Notes: generated from the sequence alone by a model not told the origin. DNA of 64,000 nt from Collinsella sp. AF08-23 (GCF_003479805.1 NZ_QUHV01000002.1:62001-126000), one strand, 5' to 3'. Shown: positions 33,852 to 46,512, counted from the first letter of the stretch. Made by a program: numbers and translations.

Positions 33852-35836
33852 GAGCGATCACCTTCCGGGGTTTCTCGTTTGTATCCAAGCAAATACACGC
33901 ATATCCAAACGATTATAGAGGATAGGCACCCAAGTCCCACAGCCTCGGCGACCTCGAGGGGCGGCACGCTGGCAATTTCCATAGGCTGTGCAAGATAGCG
34001 CAACACAACGGAAACCACGGGAAGCAGCAGGTACAGGATGGTTGTGAGGCTGGTAGAGCGGCTGTCTTGTCGCGCCTGGCATATGCGTTCGAGCATCCAG
34101 CCCGCACCGGCGGCAGCCGCCGAGAAGCCTGCGGCGGGGATGAGGAACTCGAGGGAGAACAGGGCTCGTGCGGCCATGTCGAGGGGCAGTGCGCCGCCGG
34201 CGACGTGCGCGGCGATAAGGAGGCGCGCGAACGCAAGGCCACAGGCGGTGGATGTGGCGGCGTGGGCGGGCGCAAGGAAGAACGCGGCGAGCGCAACCAC
34301 GACGGGCGCTGCGAACAAGGTGCTCCCGCAGGTCAGCGTGCATGCCGCGGCAACGGTGAACGCCATGGAGGAGGCGGGCTGCAGACGGCCCCACACGAGC
34401 CACCAAGCGCTGAACAGGGCAAACGAAAGGATGGCGACGGGCAGCACCGAGAGCAGGGGCGTGTTGTTTAGGATAAGCATGAGCCAGCCGCCCGCGGCGA
34501 GAGCCGATCCAATCTGCGGGGCGAGCGCCGCGCCGGCGCCTATGCCCATTGCGGTGAGCGCGCGTACAAGTGGGTCGGCGATCCCCAAGTCGCCCAGGAG
34601 CGTCCAGGACGTTACCGCGACTGCGGCTCCGCTGATCGCCCCGAGCGCGTAAAACCGCGCGCGGGGTGTGCGGCTGCCCAGGTATCCTTCTGCGGGATCG
34701 AGCTCCCAGGCGCGAGCCGCCTCTTGCGTCTCGCCCCCTTGCTCCTCTTCTTCGTCCGAGGTCAGGCGGGCGATGATGCGCGCCAGACTTCGACGTCCCT
34801 CGCGCGGGTTCCCCAAGCTGGCCAAAAAGAGGTCACCGAACTCACCCACGTCCGCCATGCGGTCGCAGGCGTTGGGCGCGAGGGCGCAAAGCAACGCGTC
34901 CTCAGCGGATTCGGGGATGTCGGGGAGCAGGTCGCTGGGGTAGATCACGCCCTTTTCGATGTTCGCGAGGGAGTCCGCCGGCGTGCCCGCCCGGAATGGG
35001 GTCGCGGCGCAGAGCGATTCGTAGAGCACGGACGCGAGGGCGAATATGTCGCTGCGCTCGTCCACGACCTCGCCGTTGAGTTGCTCGGGGGGCATGTAGC
35101 CAATGGTGCCGCCGCGCGCTCCGCCGAACCCCGCGGCGCTCGCGAGTGTTGCCATGCCAAAATCGGCCAGCTTGACGTGGCCGCTGTGGTCGATAAGCAC
35201 GTTCGCCGGCTTGATGTCGAGGTGGAGTACGCCGTTCTCGTGCGCGAAGGACAGCGCCTGGACGAGGGCATCGGCAATGCAGGCCGCCTCATCGTACGTG
35301 AGTGAGTGACCGTCGACCTGCGCGAGGAACTCCTCGAGGCTCATGCCGTCGACGTACTCCATGACCAGGTAGGCATAGGCGCTGTCGTAGGTGAAATCGA
35401 TGACCTGCACGATGTTGGGGTGCTGGAGCATGCTCGCAGTACGGGCCTCGGCCAGCGCGGTCGCGGTGGTTTCGGTGGAGACGCGGTTGTAGGGGGAGGC
35501 GAGCGGCATGCGTTTAATGGCGACGCGGCGCTGCAGGCGCCCGTCGAGGCAGATCTCGACACTGCCAAAGCCGCCCGCCGCACGTGTTTGCAGGGGGCGA
35601 TAGCGCTTAAGCAGGGCGGATGCGGCGGACCCCGCCGGGGGCGGCGGGGCAACGTGCACGCCGCCGAGTCCGTGGCGCTGCGACAGTGGTGCCCCGCCGG
35701 GTGTAAACCCATTGCCCGCGTGGTCGCTCGCGGGATAGCCCGCTTTGGCGCCGGGCACCGCGGTGGGCCCGTGAGATGCGGGTGTTCCTGCCCCGGATCG
35801 GGGCGATCTGTGTGGGGAGAATAGCGGCATGGCCAT
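33848..35836 (-). CDS. Second Ser/Thr kinase with polytopic C-terminal membrane domain, HLD variant
   Basis: A 662-residue protein at the head of the wall-signalling operon. A Pro/Gly-rich leader (1-75) precedes a kinase domain: AAGGFGSVE, VAIK (Lys108), LHLDIKPANV (Asp207; the usual HRD arginine is Leu) and DFG (225-227), then GGTIGYMPPEQL. Loss of the HRD arginine suggests activity that does not need activation-loop phosphorylation. From about residue 410 there are about eight to ten hydrophobic segments instead of PASTA repeats. I start at ATG 35836, where coding character begins; the open frame runs on upstream through an inverted-repeat element and is not credible there. It takes the place of pknA relative to the mycobacterial cluster. 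Confidence 0.88.
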   Translation of the reverse strand: MAMPLFSPHRSPRSGAGTPASHGPTAVPGAKAGYPASDHAGNGFTPGGAPLSQRHGLGGVHVAPPPPAGSAASALLKRYRPLQTRAAGGFGSVEICLDGRLQRRVAIKRMPLASPYNRVSTETTATALAEARTASMLQHPNIVQVIDFTYDSAYAYLVMEYVDGMSLEEFLAQVDGHSLTYDEAACIADALVQALSFAHENGVLHLDIKPANVLIDHSGHVKLADFGMATLASAAGFGGARGGTIGYMPPEQLNGEVVDERSDIFALASVLYESLCAATPFRAGTPADSLANIEKGVIYPSDLLPDIPESAEDALLCALAPNACDRMADVGEFGDLFLASLGNPREGRRSLARIIARLTSDEEEEQGGETQEAARAWELDPAEGYLGSRTPRARFYALGAISGAAVAVTSWTLLGDLGIADPLVRALTAMGIGAGAALAPQIGSALAAGGWLMLILNNTPLLSVLPVAILSFALFSAWWLVWGRLQPASSMAFTVAAACTLTCGSTLFAAPVVVALAAFFLAPAHAATSTACGLAFARLLIAAHVAGGALPLDMAARALFSLEFLIPAAGFSAAAAGAGWMLERICQARQDSRSTSLTTILYLLLPVVSVVLRYLAQPMEIASVPPLEVAEAVGLGCLSSIIVWICVYLLGYKRETPEGDRS

Positions 35837-35936
35837 CCTTGGTGCGTTTGAGCTGCGTTCACGGCCGTGGCCGGTTGATGTAGGTCGAATTTTACCACGC
35901 GTGCAGGCGGGAGTATCCGTTCCACCATGCGGGAGT

Positions 35937-36084
35937 GCCCGGAATCGGGCGATTTTGTAACGAGAATCCGAACGCCCCGAGTAGACGGGCGTTTTGAACA
36001 ACAAAACCCCAGCTCGCAGGAAGCCGAAACAGGCGTCTACTCGACCCCGCGGCAAACTCGTTACAAAATCGCCCGATATCGGGC
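35937..36084. repeat. Nested inverted-repeat element B (AGTAGAC family)
   Basis: Two long arms in inverted orientation, 35937 onward and 36084 backward. Each reads an approximately 28-base block with ATCGGGCGATTTTGTAACGA, then 14 variable bases, then CGAGTAGACG. The outer blocks differ at two positions only. The element fills the gap between the kinase operon and the opposite-strand small gene. It shares arm sequence with the element at 56321-56467 and architecture with 6081-6210. The rest of the 420-base gap (35837-36258) shows nothing else I can name. Confidence 0.85.
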
Positions 36085-36258
36085 ATGCGCCTCCTCGGCG
36101 GGGCCGCCGCTGCGCCCCTGGGCACCCGCGCGGACGCAAGACGGTATGATTGATGGAGCGATTCATCATCAGCGGGTCGAGCCCCACCCGTGCCGTCGCC
36201 GCGTCCGTCCTGCGCTCGCGAGCGGGGAGGTAAAAGGGGAGAGAAGGGGGCGCCTTGC

Positions 36259-36453
36259 GTGGAGAACATGGATCGACTGACGGCGTTTGACCAGTTCGCT
36301 GCCGATGTGCGGCGTGAGCTGGACGAGACGGCTCGTCATATGGAGAAGCTTCGCGCGGAGAACAGGGTAAAATCCGCCACATACAAACAACTCTTCGCGA
36401 TTCGGTCGACCTTAAAGGAGATCGATTGTCGTCTTGTCGAACACGGGCTGTAG
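36259..36453 (+). CDS. Small helical protein upstream of dnaX
   Basis: A 64-residue protein (VENMDRLTAFDQFAADVRRE to RSTLKEIDCRLVEHGL) that looks like one long amphipathic helix or a coiled coil, rich in Arg, Glu and Leu. I do not recognise the family. The GTG at 36259 has GAAGGGGG eight bases upstream; the ATG at 36268 is an alternative but sits too close to its GGAG. It ends 49 bases before dnaX and probably shares its transcript. Confidence 0.6.
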   Translation: MENMDRLTAFDQFAADVRRELDETARHMEKLRAENRVKSATYKQLFAIRSTLKEIDCRLVEHGL

Positions 36454-36502
36454 CCTCGTCGCTTGCGTGTCTGTGCCCGAAACGCCGTAAAGGAGGCACC
36501 TT

Positions 36503-39103
36503 ATGGAGTCGCTGTACAGGAAGTACCGTCCACTCACGTTCGAAAGCGTGGTTGGCCAGCAACATATCGTCTCCACCCTTGAGCACGCGGTGGCCGAGGG
36601 TCGTCTTTCCCATGCGTACTTGTTCTGTGGGCCGCGTGGTACCGGCAAGACCACCATGGCGCGCATCCTCGCCAAGGCTCTACTGTGCGAGAAGTCCGAC
36701 GCCGCCCGTGCGCAGGGCGCCTCGGGCTGCATGCCGGACGGCACGTGTCCCGAGTGCGAGGCCATCGCGGCGGGAACCCACCCCGATGTGTATGAGCTGG
36801 ACGCCGCGAGCCGCACGGGCGTCGACAACGTGCGTGAGGAGATCATCAACTCGGTGAGCTTTGCGCCTGTGCGCGGCGCGTACAAGGTCTACATCATCGA
36901 CGAGGTCCACATGCTCACGACGGCGGCGTTCAACGCGTTGCTCAAGACGCTCGAGGAGCCGCCGAGCCACGTGATCTTCGTGCTATGCACCACCGATCCG
37001 CAAAAGATCTTGGAAACCATTCTCTCGCGGTGCCAGCGCTTTGATTTCCACCGTATCTCGAACGAGGATATCGTGGGACGTTTGCGGTATATCTGCGAGC
37101 GGGAGGGTTTTGTCTTTGACGATGAGGCCCTCGATATTGTGGCAAAGCACGCACGCGGAGGCATGCGCGACGCCCTGTCCACGCTCGAGCAGCTCTCGGT
37201 ATTCGGCGATGGCTCGGTACGTGCGGACGACGCCCGCGCCCTGCTGGGCGAAGTCGCGTCGACGGTCCTCGCCGAGTTTGCCTGCAAGATGGCCGTGCGC
37301 GACACCGTCGGCCTGTTCGGGCTGGTTCGTGTCCAGGTCGATGAGGGTAATGACCTGCTGGAGCTCACGCGCGACCTGGTGGCGCACATGCGCGATGTCT
37401 ATACCGCAGCGATCGCTGGCCCCAAGACGGAGCTGTTCGATGGGACGCCGGAGGAGGTCGCCGCGCTGGTGGAGGAGGCCCGCCTGTTTGGGAGTGCCGA
37501 TCGCCTTGCTCGCGCGTTGACCGTTCTTGACGATGCGGCCCTCGAGATGCGCAGTGCCTCCGATCCGCGCTTGGTCCTGGAGATAGCCCTCACAAGGCTC
37601 GCTCGTCCCGAGTCCGACTTGACGCTGGAAGCCCTAGCCGAGCGCATCGCGCGATTGGAGGCCCAGATTGCCGCCGGTGTTCCGAGTACGCCGATGGGGG
37701 CAGGGCAGCTTGCCTCGATGACGGGGACAAGGCCTGCCGCGCAGGCGGCGCCAGCTAAGGGCGGCGTTGCGCCCACGCGTGGAGCGATGCCAGCGGCGGC
37801 TATGGGGCGAGGCCAGAGGACCGGCGCCCAAGCCGCTGCCTCGGGACCGGCCCCCGATCCTGTCACGGCATCGGCTGCGGCACCCGCTGCGACACCGGTG
37901 CCCCCTGCTGCTGCGGTACCCGCTGCGAATCCGGAACCCGCTGTTGCCGCGTCGCCCACTGCGAATTCGGCGTCCGCCCAGGTTCGTCCCACCGCTGTTG
38001 AGACATCGTGCTCGCCCGCCCCAGCCTACTCGACAAATCCCGAGCCTGGTGCGACTGCTTGCTCGGTTTCAGGTCGCACGGCACCCGTTGCGACCCAGGT
38101 GCCTGGTGCAAGCATGAGCTCGTCTGAGGCGTCGGCGACTGGTGCTCCCTCAGCAAAGGCGACCGTCTCCGCCGAGTCCCAGCTCCACATGGCTTCATGC
38201 GCCGTCACGCCCCCTGCCGCTGACGCCGGCGAACTGCAGCGTCGTTGGGCGGATGCGGTCAAGCGCGTCACGGCAGAGCAGCCCTCTCGCGGTGGCTTGC
38301 TGCAGAGCTCTCGCGCGGTGAGCGATGACGGCGAGACGCTTACGATTGAATTCCCCAAGGGTTCAACCTTTGCGCTCAAGATGATCACCCGGCCCGATTC
38401 GGCGCAACTGGTCATGCCCATCATCTGCCAGGTGTTCGGCAAGCGTTCGGTGACGTACGTGATGGAGGGCGGCCCCGGAGACGCGCCGGCGCCAAAGGCC
38501 GCATCCGCTCCGGCGGCGACGCAGGGCACGGCGACCGTCCAGGCCGCGCCGGCTCAGGCGCCGGCCCCTGCTGCCCCCTCGGCTCCCGCTGCGGAGAGCG
38601 CCTCCACCGCCCCCGCCCGCCAGACCGCGCCTGCCCAGCAGGTGGCGCCCGTTGTCGCCGCCCCGCGGGCGGTGTCGGCCGCGCAGCCCGCGTCGGCTCC
38701 TGTTCAGGGCAGGACCGATGTCTCGGCGCAGCCGGCATCTGCTCAGTCCGCGCAGACGGTCGACCAGGTGAGTGGTCCCACCGTCTTGCCCGAACGCGAC
38801 ATCGAGGCCGACCGTAGGGCGTGGGAAGATGAGCAGGTCCCGTACGACGACGCGACGATAGCCTCGTATGCCGATGAGGATGAGCTGCCGCCGTTCGACG
38901 TTCCCGCGCAGCCCGCGGCACCCGCGCAGCCCACGGCACCCGCGCAGCCCGCCGCCTCCGCGACATCTGGGCGGCCCGCCGCAGCTCGGACGCCCGCGGC
39001 TACCGCTCCCGCCGCCGGCGACGCCGCCTCTGCACCCGCTGCCGATGCCGTCGACGCGAAAGAGGTGCTCCAGAACATCTGGGGCAACGTCGTCTTCAAG
39101 TAG
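36503..39103 (+). CDS. dnaX: DNA polymerase III subunit gamma/tau
   Basis: An 866-residue clamp-loader ATPase of the replisome. The N-terminal AAA+ core begins MESLYRKYRPLTFESVVGQQ with Walker A GPRGTGKT (43-50), a zinc site (Cys62, Cys77, Cys82, Cys85), Walker B VYIIDEVHML and sensor LCTTDPQKILETILSRCQRF. Domain III follows to about 390. The rest is a long low-complexity Ala/Pro/Thr stretch with an embedded conserved segment (about 575-660: LQRRWADAVKRV and LTIEFPKGSTFALKM) resembling the tau C-terminal domain that meets DNA polymerase alpha. AAAGGAGGCACC precedes the ATG. I saw no obvious slippery heptamer for making a short gamma form. Confidence 0.96.
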   Translation: MESLYRKYRPLTFESVVGQQHIVSTLEHAVAEGRLSHAYLFCGPRGTGKTTMARILAKALLCEKSDAARAQGASGCMPDGTCPECEAIAAGTHPDVYELDAASRTGVDNVREEIINSVSFAPVRGAYKVYIIDEVHMLTTAAFNALLKTLEEPPSHVIFVLCTTDPQKILETILSRCQRFDFHRISNEDIVGRLRYICEREGFVFDDEALDIVAKHARGGMRDALSTLEQLSVFGDGSVRADDARALLGEVASTVLAEFACKMAVRDTVGLFGLVRVQVDEGNDLLELTRDLVAHMRDVYTAAIAGPKTELFDGTPEEVAALVEEARLFGSADRLARALTVLDDAALEMRSASDPRLVLEIALTRLARPESDLTLEALAERIARLEAQIAAGVPSTPMGAGQLASMTGTRPAAQAAPAKGGVAPTRGAMPAAAMGRGQRTGAQAAASGPAPDPVTASAAAPAATPVPPAAAVPAANPEPAVAASPTANSASAQVRPTAVETSCSPAPAYSTNPEPGATACSVSGRTAPVATQVPGASMSSSEASATGAPSAKATVSAESQLHMASCAVTPPAADAGELQRRWADAVKRVTAEQPSRGGLLQSSRAVSDDGETLTIEFPKGSTFALKMITRPDSAQLVMPIICQVFGKRSVTYVMEGGPGDAPAPKAASAPAATQGTATVQAAPAQAPAPAAPSAPAAESASTAPARQTAPAQQVAPVVAAPRAVSAAQPASAPVQGRTDVSAQPASAQSAQTVDQVSGPTVLPERDIEADRRAWEDEQVPYDDATIASYADEDELPPFDVPAQPAAPAQPTAPAQPAASATSGRPAAARTPAATAPAAGDAASAPAADAVDAKEVLQNIWGNVVFK

Positions 39104-39411
39104 TTCGGTCGCCGGGGTTGTCCTGCAGCTAAGGCACTCATGCTGCGAGGGTGGATTCGTCGAAAAATCTCCTGCTTTCATTAGGAAAAATCGACGAAGT
39201 TACCCTCGAGAGCGCAGCCGTGGTCGAGACCGAGACTGGGGTAGAGGCCGAGACCGCAGCTGTGGCCGCAGGCGTGATCGCGGCAGAGACCGTGACCGCG
39301 TTTGTGGCCGCGCCTACGGCCGCCTCCCGCGGCGGCTGCGGTCCCCCGTGGTACCATGCCCTTGGACTATTCGCCTGCGGGAATCGCAGGAGGCTTGAGT
39401 AAGGAGAACCC
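39104..39411. other. dnaX-ybaB intergenic region with imperfect inverted repeat
   Basis: About 308 bases with no credible gene. An imperfect palindrome spans 39143-39217: CTGCG, AGGGT and TTCGTCGAAAAAT on the left pair with the mirrored ATCGACGAA, ACCCT and CGCAG on the right. After it comes a low-complexity run of GAGACCG and GTGGCCGC-like hexamers (about 39224-39320), and a small CCTGCG/CGCAGG hairpin just before the ybaB ribosome-binding site. The hairpins may attenuate or stabilise the transcript. Confidence 0.5.
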
Positions 39412-39738
39412 ATGGCCGGAATCAACATGCAGCAGCTCATGAAGCAGGCCCAGCAGATGCAGAAGAAGCTCGCCGAGGCCCAGGAGAGCATGAACGAGGT
39501 CACCGTTGACGCCAGTGCCGGCGGCGGCATGGTCAAGGTGACCGTGGACGGCAACATGCAGCTTCAGTCCGTCACCATCGACCCCGACGCGCTCGATCCC
39601 GAGGACGTTGACATGCTCCAGGACATGATCGTGGCGGCCGTGAACGAGGCCTACCGCGGCGTGGCCGAGATCGCCAACAAGCGTATGAGCGCCGCCACCG
39701 GCGGCATGGGCACAGGCATGCCCGGCATGCCTTTTTAG
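39412..39738 (+). CDS. ybaB: YbaB/EbfC family nucleoid-associated protein
   Basis: A 108-residue DNA-binding protein of the YbaB/EbfC family, forming dimers that bridge DNA. It begins with the usual helix MNMQQLMKQAQQMQKKLAEAQ-like block (here from residue 5) and has the family core TVDASAGGGMVKVTVDGN and VTIDPDALDPEDVDMLQDMI. TAAGGAGAACCC precedes the ATG. Its place between dnaX and recR is the classical bacterial arrangement. The C-terminus is rich in Gly and Met. Confidence 0.96.
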   Translation: MAGINMQQLMKQAQQMQKKLAEAQESMNEVTVDASAGGGMVKVTVDGNMQLQSVTIDPDALDPEDVDMLQDMIVAAVNEAYRGVAEIANKRMSAATGGMGTGMPGMPF

Positions 39739-39761
39739 CATCTGTTGAACTTGAGGCAGAG

Positions 39762-39837
39762 TGTGCATTTTGGAGTCCGTCCCCAAAATGCACACGGCCC
39801 TCTTTGTGCAAATTGGAGTCCGTCCCCAAGATGCGCG
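39762..39837. repeat. Tandem GGGGACRGG-core palindromes between ybaB and recR
   Basis: Two units, 39762-39794 and 39805-39837, each have palindromic arms (TGTGCATTTT with AAAATGCACA; the second unit's arms are partly decayed) around the same asymmetric core, GGAGTCCGTCCCC, which is GGGGACGGACTCC on the other strand. The core resembles that of the CCTCAATTT repeats around glmS. Confidence 0.8.
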
Positions 39838-39878
39838 CTCCGGACGCACGCCGCTGTGGAACGATTTTGGATTGAAGC

Positions 39879-40475
39879 ATGAGTGCCGATCGTAGCCTTC
39901 AAATACTCCTCGACGAGCTGGGACGCCTGCCGGGTATTGGCCCCAAAAGTGCCCAGCGCATCGCCTACCATCTGCTCGAAGCCGACGTCGAGGAGGCGCG
40001 CCGCCTGGCCGATGCCATCCTCATGGTCAAGAACGAAGTGCATTTTTGCAGTCGGTGCTTCAATTACGCTACCGACGACGAGTGCGCCATCTGCGAGGAC
40101 ATGTCCCGTGAGCGCGACCGGATCTGCGTGGTGGGCGAGCCCCGCGACGTGACCGCCATCGAGCGGACGGGAAGCTACCGCGGCCTCTACCACGTGCTCG
40201 GCGGCGTGATTAGCCCCATGGACAAGATCGGCCCCGAGCAGCTGCATGTGCGCGAGCTCCTCGCTCGCCTGGGGAGTGAGGACATCGAAGAGGTCATCAT
40301 CGCCACGAACCCCAACATCGAGGGCGAGACCACAGCGAGCTACCTCGCGCGCACCATCAAGCCACTGGGGACCACCGTCACGCGCCTGGCCAGCGGCTTG
40401 CCCGTGGGCGGCGACCTCGAGTACGCTGACGAGCTCACCTTGGGCCGCGCTATCGAGGCCCGCCGGGCGTTGTAG
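39879..40475 (+). CDS. recR: Recombination mediator protein RecR
   Basis: A 198-residue RecR, which with RecO loads RecA at gaps and breaks. The helix-hairpin-helix region [24 protein letters not shown], the zinc finger [16 protein letters not shown] (four Cys) and the Toprim domain with [16 protein letters not shown] and [16 protein letters not shown] are all present; length is normal. The ribosome-binding site before ATG 39879 is weak. The gene follows ybaB after a 140-base spacer filled by palindromic repeats, which interrupts the usual tight dnaX-ybaB-recR spacing. Confidence 0.97.
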   Translation: MSADRSLQILLDELGRLPGIGPKSAQRIAYHLLEADVEEARRLADAILMVKNEVHFCSRCFNYATDDECAICEDMSRERDRICVVGEPRDVTAIERTGSYRGLYHVLGGVISPMDKIGPEQLHVRELLARLGSEDIEEVIIATNPNIEGETTASYLARTIKPLGTTVTRLASGLPVGGDLEYADELTLGRAIEARRAL

Positions 40476-40682
40476 AAGTGGGCTAATCGTTGTCGCGTGC
40501 AGGGAGTCGGGCATTGGGAGGCACAAAATGTCCGGATGCGCACGCCGCACACGCCAAGACGACTTTCTGGAAGTCCAATCTGCGGGCATCCATCCAAAAA
40601 CCCGCTATACGTGCGCCCGCGCTTTGGCGTGGATACGGTGTCGATCTGCGGTGCCGGGCGGCTTTGCGGCGCTTCGATGTTC
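40476..40682. other. Gene-free stretch after recR
   Basis: About 207 bases without a gene. No clear terminator with a T tract is visible. A TTTCTGGAAGTCCAA motif near 40563 is locally palindromic. Confidence 0.4.
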
Positions 40683-40804
40683 CAAGTACGTTCAATTTTT
40701 GGCTTACCCTGAGTACGGAATGAATGCGGCCTATCAAAAGCGCAGGTAGAGGTGTCGCCTTAAACGGGCCGAGTTCCGGTGACAGCCAAATTGAACGTAC
40801 TTAG
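40683..40804. repeat. Inverted-repeat element H1 (AAGTACGTTCAA arms)
   Basis: The arm AAGTACGTTCAATTTTTGGC (40684-40703) is mirrored by GCCAAATTGAACGTACTT (about 40785-40802). The element is about 122 bp and sits downstream of the Vsr/DUF559-like gene. A second element with the same ends (42011-42131) lies upstream of that gene. Confidence 0.75.
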
Positions 40805-40919
40805 CAGCAAGCGATACGAAAGTCCTCGAGATTTCACGTGCAGGGTCTGCTTGACGGGTGCAGTTTTTCGTGCAGGCACCTGGCCATGCCCGCCCCGATC
40901 GATGCTTGGCGCGGCCATG

Positions 40920-41984
40920 CTAAAAGGGCGTATTCCAGCTGGTGAATAGGCGGTATCGCAGGTTGGTTTCCATCTGGTGCATGCGGGCATCCAGAACCGG
41001 GGGCTTGGTGCCCAGCAAATGGGCAATATGGGCGCAGACGGCGTGGTACTTCTCTGGATTGAAAAGCTGGTCATAGGTAAGGGGCAGGACTTCGATCCCC
41101 ATGGTTTGCAATGCGGCCATTCTGTCCGAATCCGAGATGAAGGACTCGTATCGGTCATGGACCAGACCACTTTGACACTCAATATCCAGCGGACGCCCCG
41201 AGGTGGTGTTTTCGAAAAAGAGGTCTCCGTAACAGCAGCGGACTCGTCCCGAGAGGAGACGTGCGTCGCTAGTGAGCTTAATTTCCTTGTTGTTCTCGAG
41301 CCCCTTGAACCCTTGGCCTCCGAGTTTTGGCGGCAGCGAAAGTAACATAGTGGCTTGCACCTCAAAGGGAGACGCGCATATTCCGGTGACCAGCTTGGCG
41401 CAGCGAGCGAAGCGCGCTCCGCAACGATACGTGCGCACTTCGTTGGCAAAGGAGGAGAGCTCCTCGATTGCAACAAGAGGCCTGCGGCTCCAGAGTCCGC
41501 TTGGCCTGCCGTCGGCTTTCTTAACGGGCCGCCATTCTTCGAAGAAACGTGCGCCCGCCGAGCGTGCCGTTTCGAGTGCGGCGCACAACTCCTCGGTGGG
41601 TGCGAAAAGCGAAAACGTACCGCACAGCTCATACATTGCCATGAGGAGACGCACATCGGAAACATGCGGAATGCGGGCGAGTGTCAGAAGGGTCATGAGG
41701 GGCGAGGTGACTTGGAGGTCAGAGCCGTAGTTCTCGATTGCCCCAAAGGGGAGATCGCCAAGCCAGAGCTGGTCTTTGAGGTTCTTTGCGCCGGAACAGG
41801 CGGATCGTGCTTGACGTAGGCAGTAGAGCGGTGGCTGGATTAAAGTCCGGAACAAGGATTCTTTGAGGACGGTGCGCCAGCATGCAGGTGCGCCAATGAA
41901 GGGGACGCTGGGCAGCAGGGCGCGGTATTGCGGCGGAATGCGATGCAGCGCAAAGGCGGTTGGCCCGCTCAATATCTGGTCCAT
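40920..41984 (-). CDS. Coriobacterial Vsr/DUF559-like nuclease-fold protein
   Basis: A 354-residue protein that I place in a family common in Coriobacteriia but functionally unassigned. The N-terminal part includes VTSPLMTLLTLARI and LLMAMYELCGTFSLF. The C-terminal part has LLSLPPKLGGQG, then CYGDLFFE, LDIECQSGLVHD and a final MGIEVLPLTYDQL, which fits the beta-sheet core of a PD-(D/E)xK or Vsr-like endonuclease (DUF559 neighbourhood). ATG 41984 is chosen for GGAAGGGA upstream; the open frame continues into inverted-repeat element H2 and those residues are not believed. The gene is alone on its strand between two similar repeat elements, suggesting an acquired cassette. The nuclease role is an inference. 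Confidence 0.65.
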   Translation of the reverse strand: MDQILSGPTAFALHRIPPQYRALLPSVPFIGAPACWRTVLKESLFRTLIQPPLYCLRQARSACSGAKNLKDQLWLGDLPFGAIENYGSDLQVTSPLMTLLTLARIPHVSDVRLLMAMYELCGTFSLFAPTEELCAALETARSAGARFFEEWRPVKKADGRPSGLWSRRPLVAIEELSSFANEVRTYRCGARFARCAKLVTGICASPFEVQATMLLSLPPKLGGQGFKGLENNKEIKLTSDARLLSGRVRCCYGDLFFENTTSGRPLDIECQSGLVHDRYESFISDSDRMAALQTMGIEVLPLTYDQLFNPEKYHAVCAHIAHLLGTKPPVLDARMHQMETNLRYRLFTSWNTPF

Positions 41985-42010
41985 CAGTCGGTTCCCTTCC
42001 AGCTTGCATT

Positions 42011-42131
42011 CAAGTACGTTCAATAATGTGGTTGGGTCGGATATACCCAGAATTAATGAGCTCTCTATCTGGGGTTTTGACAAATTATCTGCTTCTGTTC
42101 TCGAGGCATTGGCCAAATTGAACGTACTTAG
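42011..42131. repeat. Inverted-repeat element H2 (AAGTACGTTCAA arms)
   Basis: CAAGTACGTTCAA (from 42011) is mirrored by TTGAACGTACTTAG (to 42131). It is about 121 bp long, nearly the same length as H1 at 40683-40804, with the same ends but an unrelated interior. It lies immediately 5' of the Vsr/DUF559-like gene. Confidence 0.72.
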
Positions 42132-42687
42132 GTGAATCACCGGAATTAGTCGTCGGCATTAATCGCCGAAAGATGCGCGAGTGCGAGCCCGGACAGATCA
42201 GGGAGCACGCTGTCCGGAGCGGCGGCAGTGCTTGGGGATGATTGTGGGGCGTGGCCGTTCGCGCGGTAACGCTGGCCTTTGGGCCGAAGTGCGCAAGGGC
42301 GTGCGGAGGTGCCGTCGAGGTAGGGTGGCGGCACATGCCGGCAACAGAACGCGGCGGACGATGATGGTGGAGTACGACCGCGAGGGCGGCACATTGAGCA
42401 AGCCGGTGTCGATGGCACGAGGTTCATCATTGATGAGATGCTGCGTAGTCCAGTATATCTACCTGCGAAAACATACGTTCGCCGACTCAACTAGATTGTG
42501 CTTTTAGGACTCATAATCGGGGGTACAATGGTTCTACATGCGCATCCCGCGTGGCGATATGTCATGCCGCGCGAGTGCATGGTGCGATCTTCCGAGGCAG
42601 CTGCTCGGTTCCGTCCGCCATGCGAGCATACCGGGAGCCGCAGTGACTCCCGGCGCCTTATATACCTAGTCGAGAGGAGAGGGGTAT
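42132..42687. other. Gene-free 556-bp region before nifJ
   Basis: No credible gene on either strand. TACAAT at 42524-42529 may be a -10 box, but no -35 is well placed. CCGGGAG and CTCCCGG (about 42630-42652) form a 7-bp hairpin in the presumed leader just before the nifJ ribosome-binding site. Confidence 0.45.
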
Positions 42688-46230
<3,543 letters not shown>

Positions 46231-46273
46231 TCGCCTAAAACGGGCTGTAAGCCGCAGCGCATAGCGCCTGATG

Positions 46274-46309
46274 CGCCCCCGTCGGATTCATTTCCGGCGG
46301 GGGCGTTTG
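46274..46309 (+). terminator. Terminator after nifJ
   Basis: CGCCCCCGTCGGA (46274-46286) pairs with TTCCGGCGGGGGCG (46292-46305, one bulge), followed by TTT. The T tract is short. Confidence 0.7.
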
Positions 46310-46365
46310 CATGGGCGTCGGAAAACACAGTTCCCAGCGTGATGGAAATGCGCGATACAAGTCAT

Positions 46366-46400
46366 CACCTCGAGAAAGGGACGGGTGCTAATCTGAGGTG
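46366..46400. repeat. GGGGACRGG-core palindrome after nifJ
   Basis: CACCTCGA at the left and a mirrored TCTGAGGTG at the right flank the core AAGGGACGGGTGCTAAT. It is another copy of the repeat around glmS, with matching arms and core. Confidence 0.65.
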
Positions 46401-46512
46401 CGAAGTGCATGGTGCGGGGGTGCTTGGCATGAGGCGCTTGGTATGAAGTACTTGCAGCGAAGCGCAAGTCACGAGAAATGAAGTCTCGGCGTTGCCACGG
46501 AAAAGGCGAGTT

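Noticed and set aside
35837..36613. N-terminal 259-codon extension of the second kinase
   Set aside because: The open frame crosses inverted-repeat element B and the opposite-strand small gene and dnaX start. Coding character begins only at 35836.
36503..39103. Programmed frameshift in dnaX making a short gamma subunit
   Set aside because: No A-rich slippery heptamer with a following hairpin was seen near the expected position; the frame reads straight through.
39104..39411. Signal recognition particle RNA gene between dnaX and ybaB
   Set aside because: I could not find the conserved SRP RNA apical loop (GGAAGCAGCC-type) in this stretch.
41985..42140. N-terminal extension of the Vsr/DUF559-like protein
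   Set aside because: It is encoded by the H2 inverted repeat itself, and a good ribosome-binding site supports the start at 41984.
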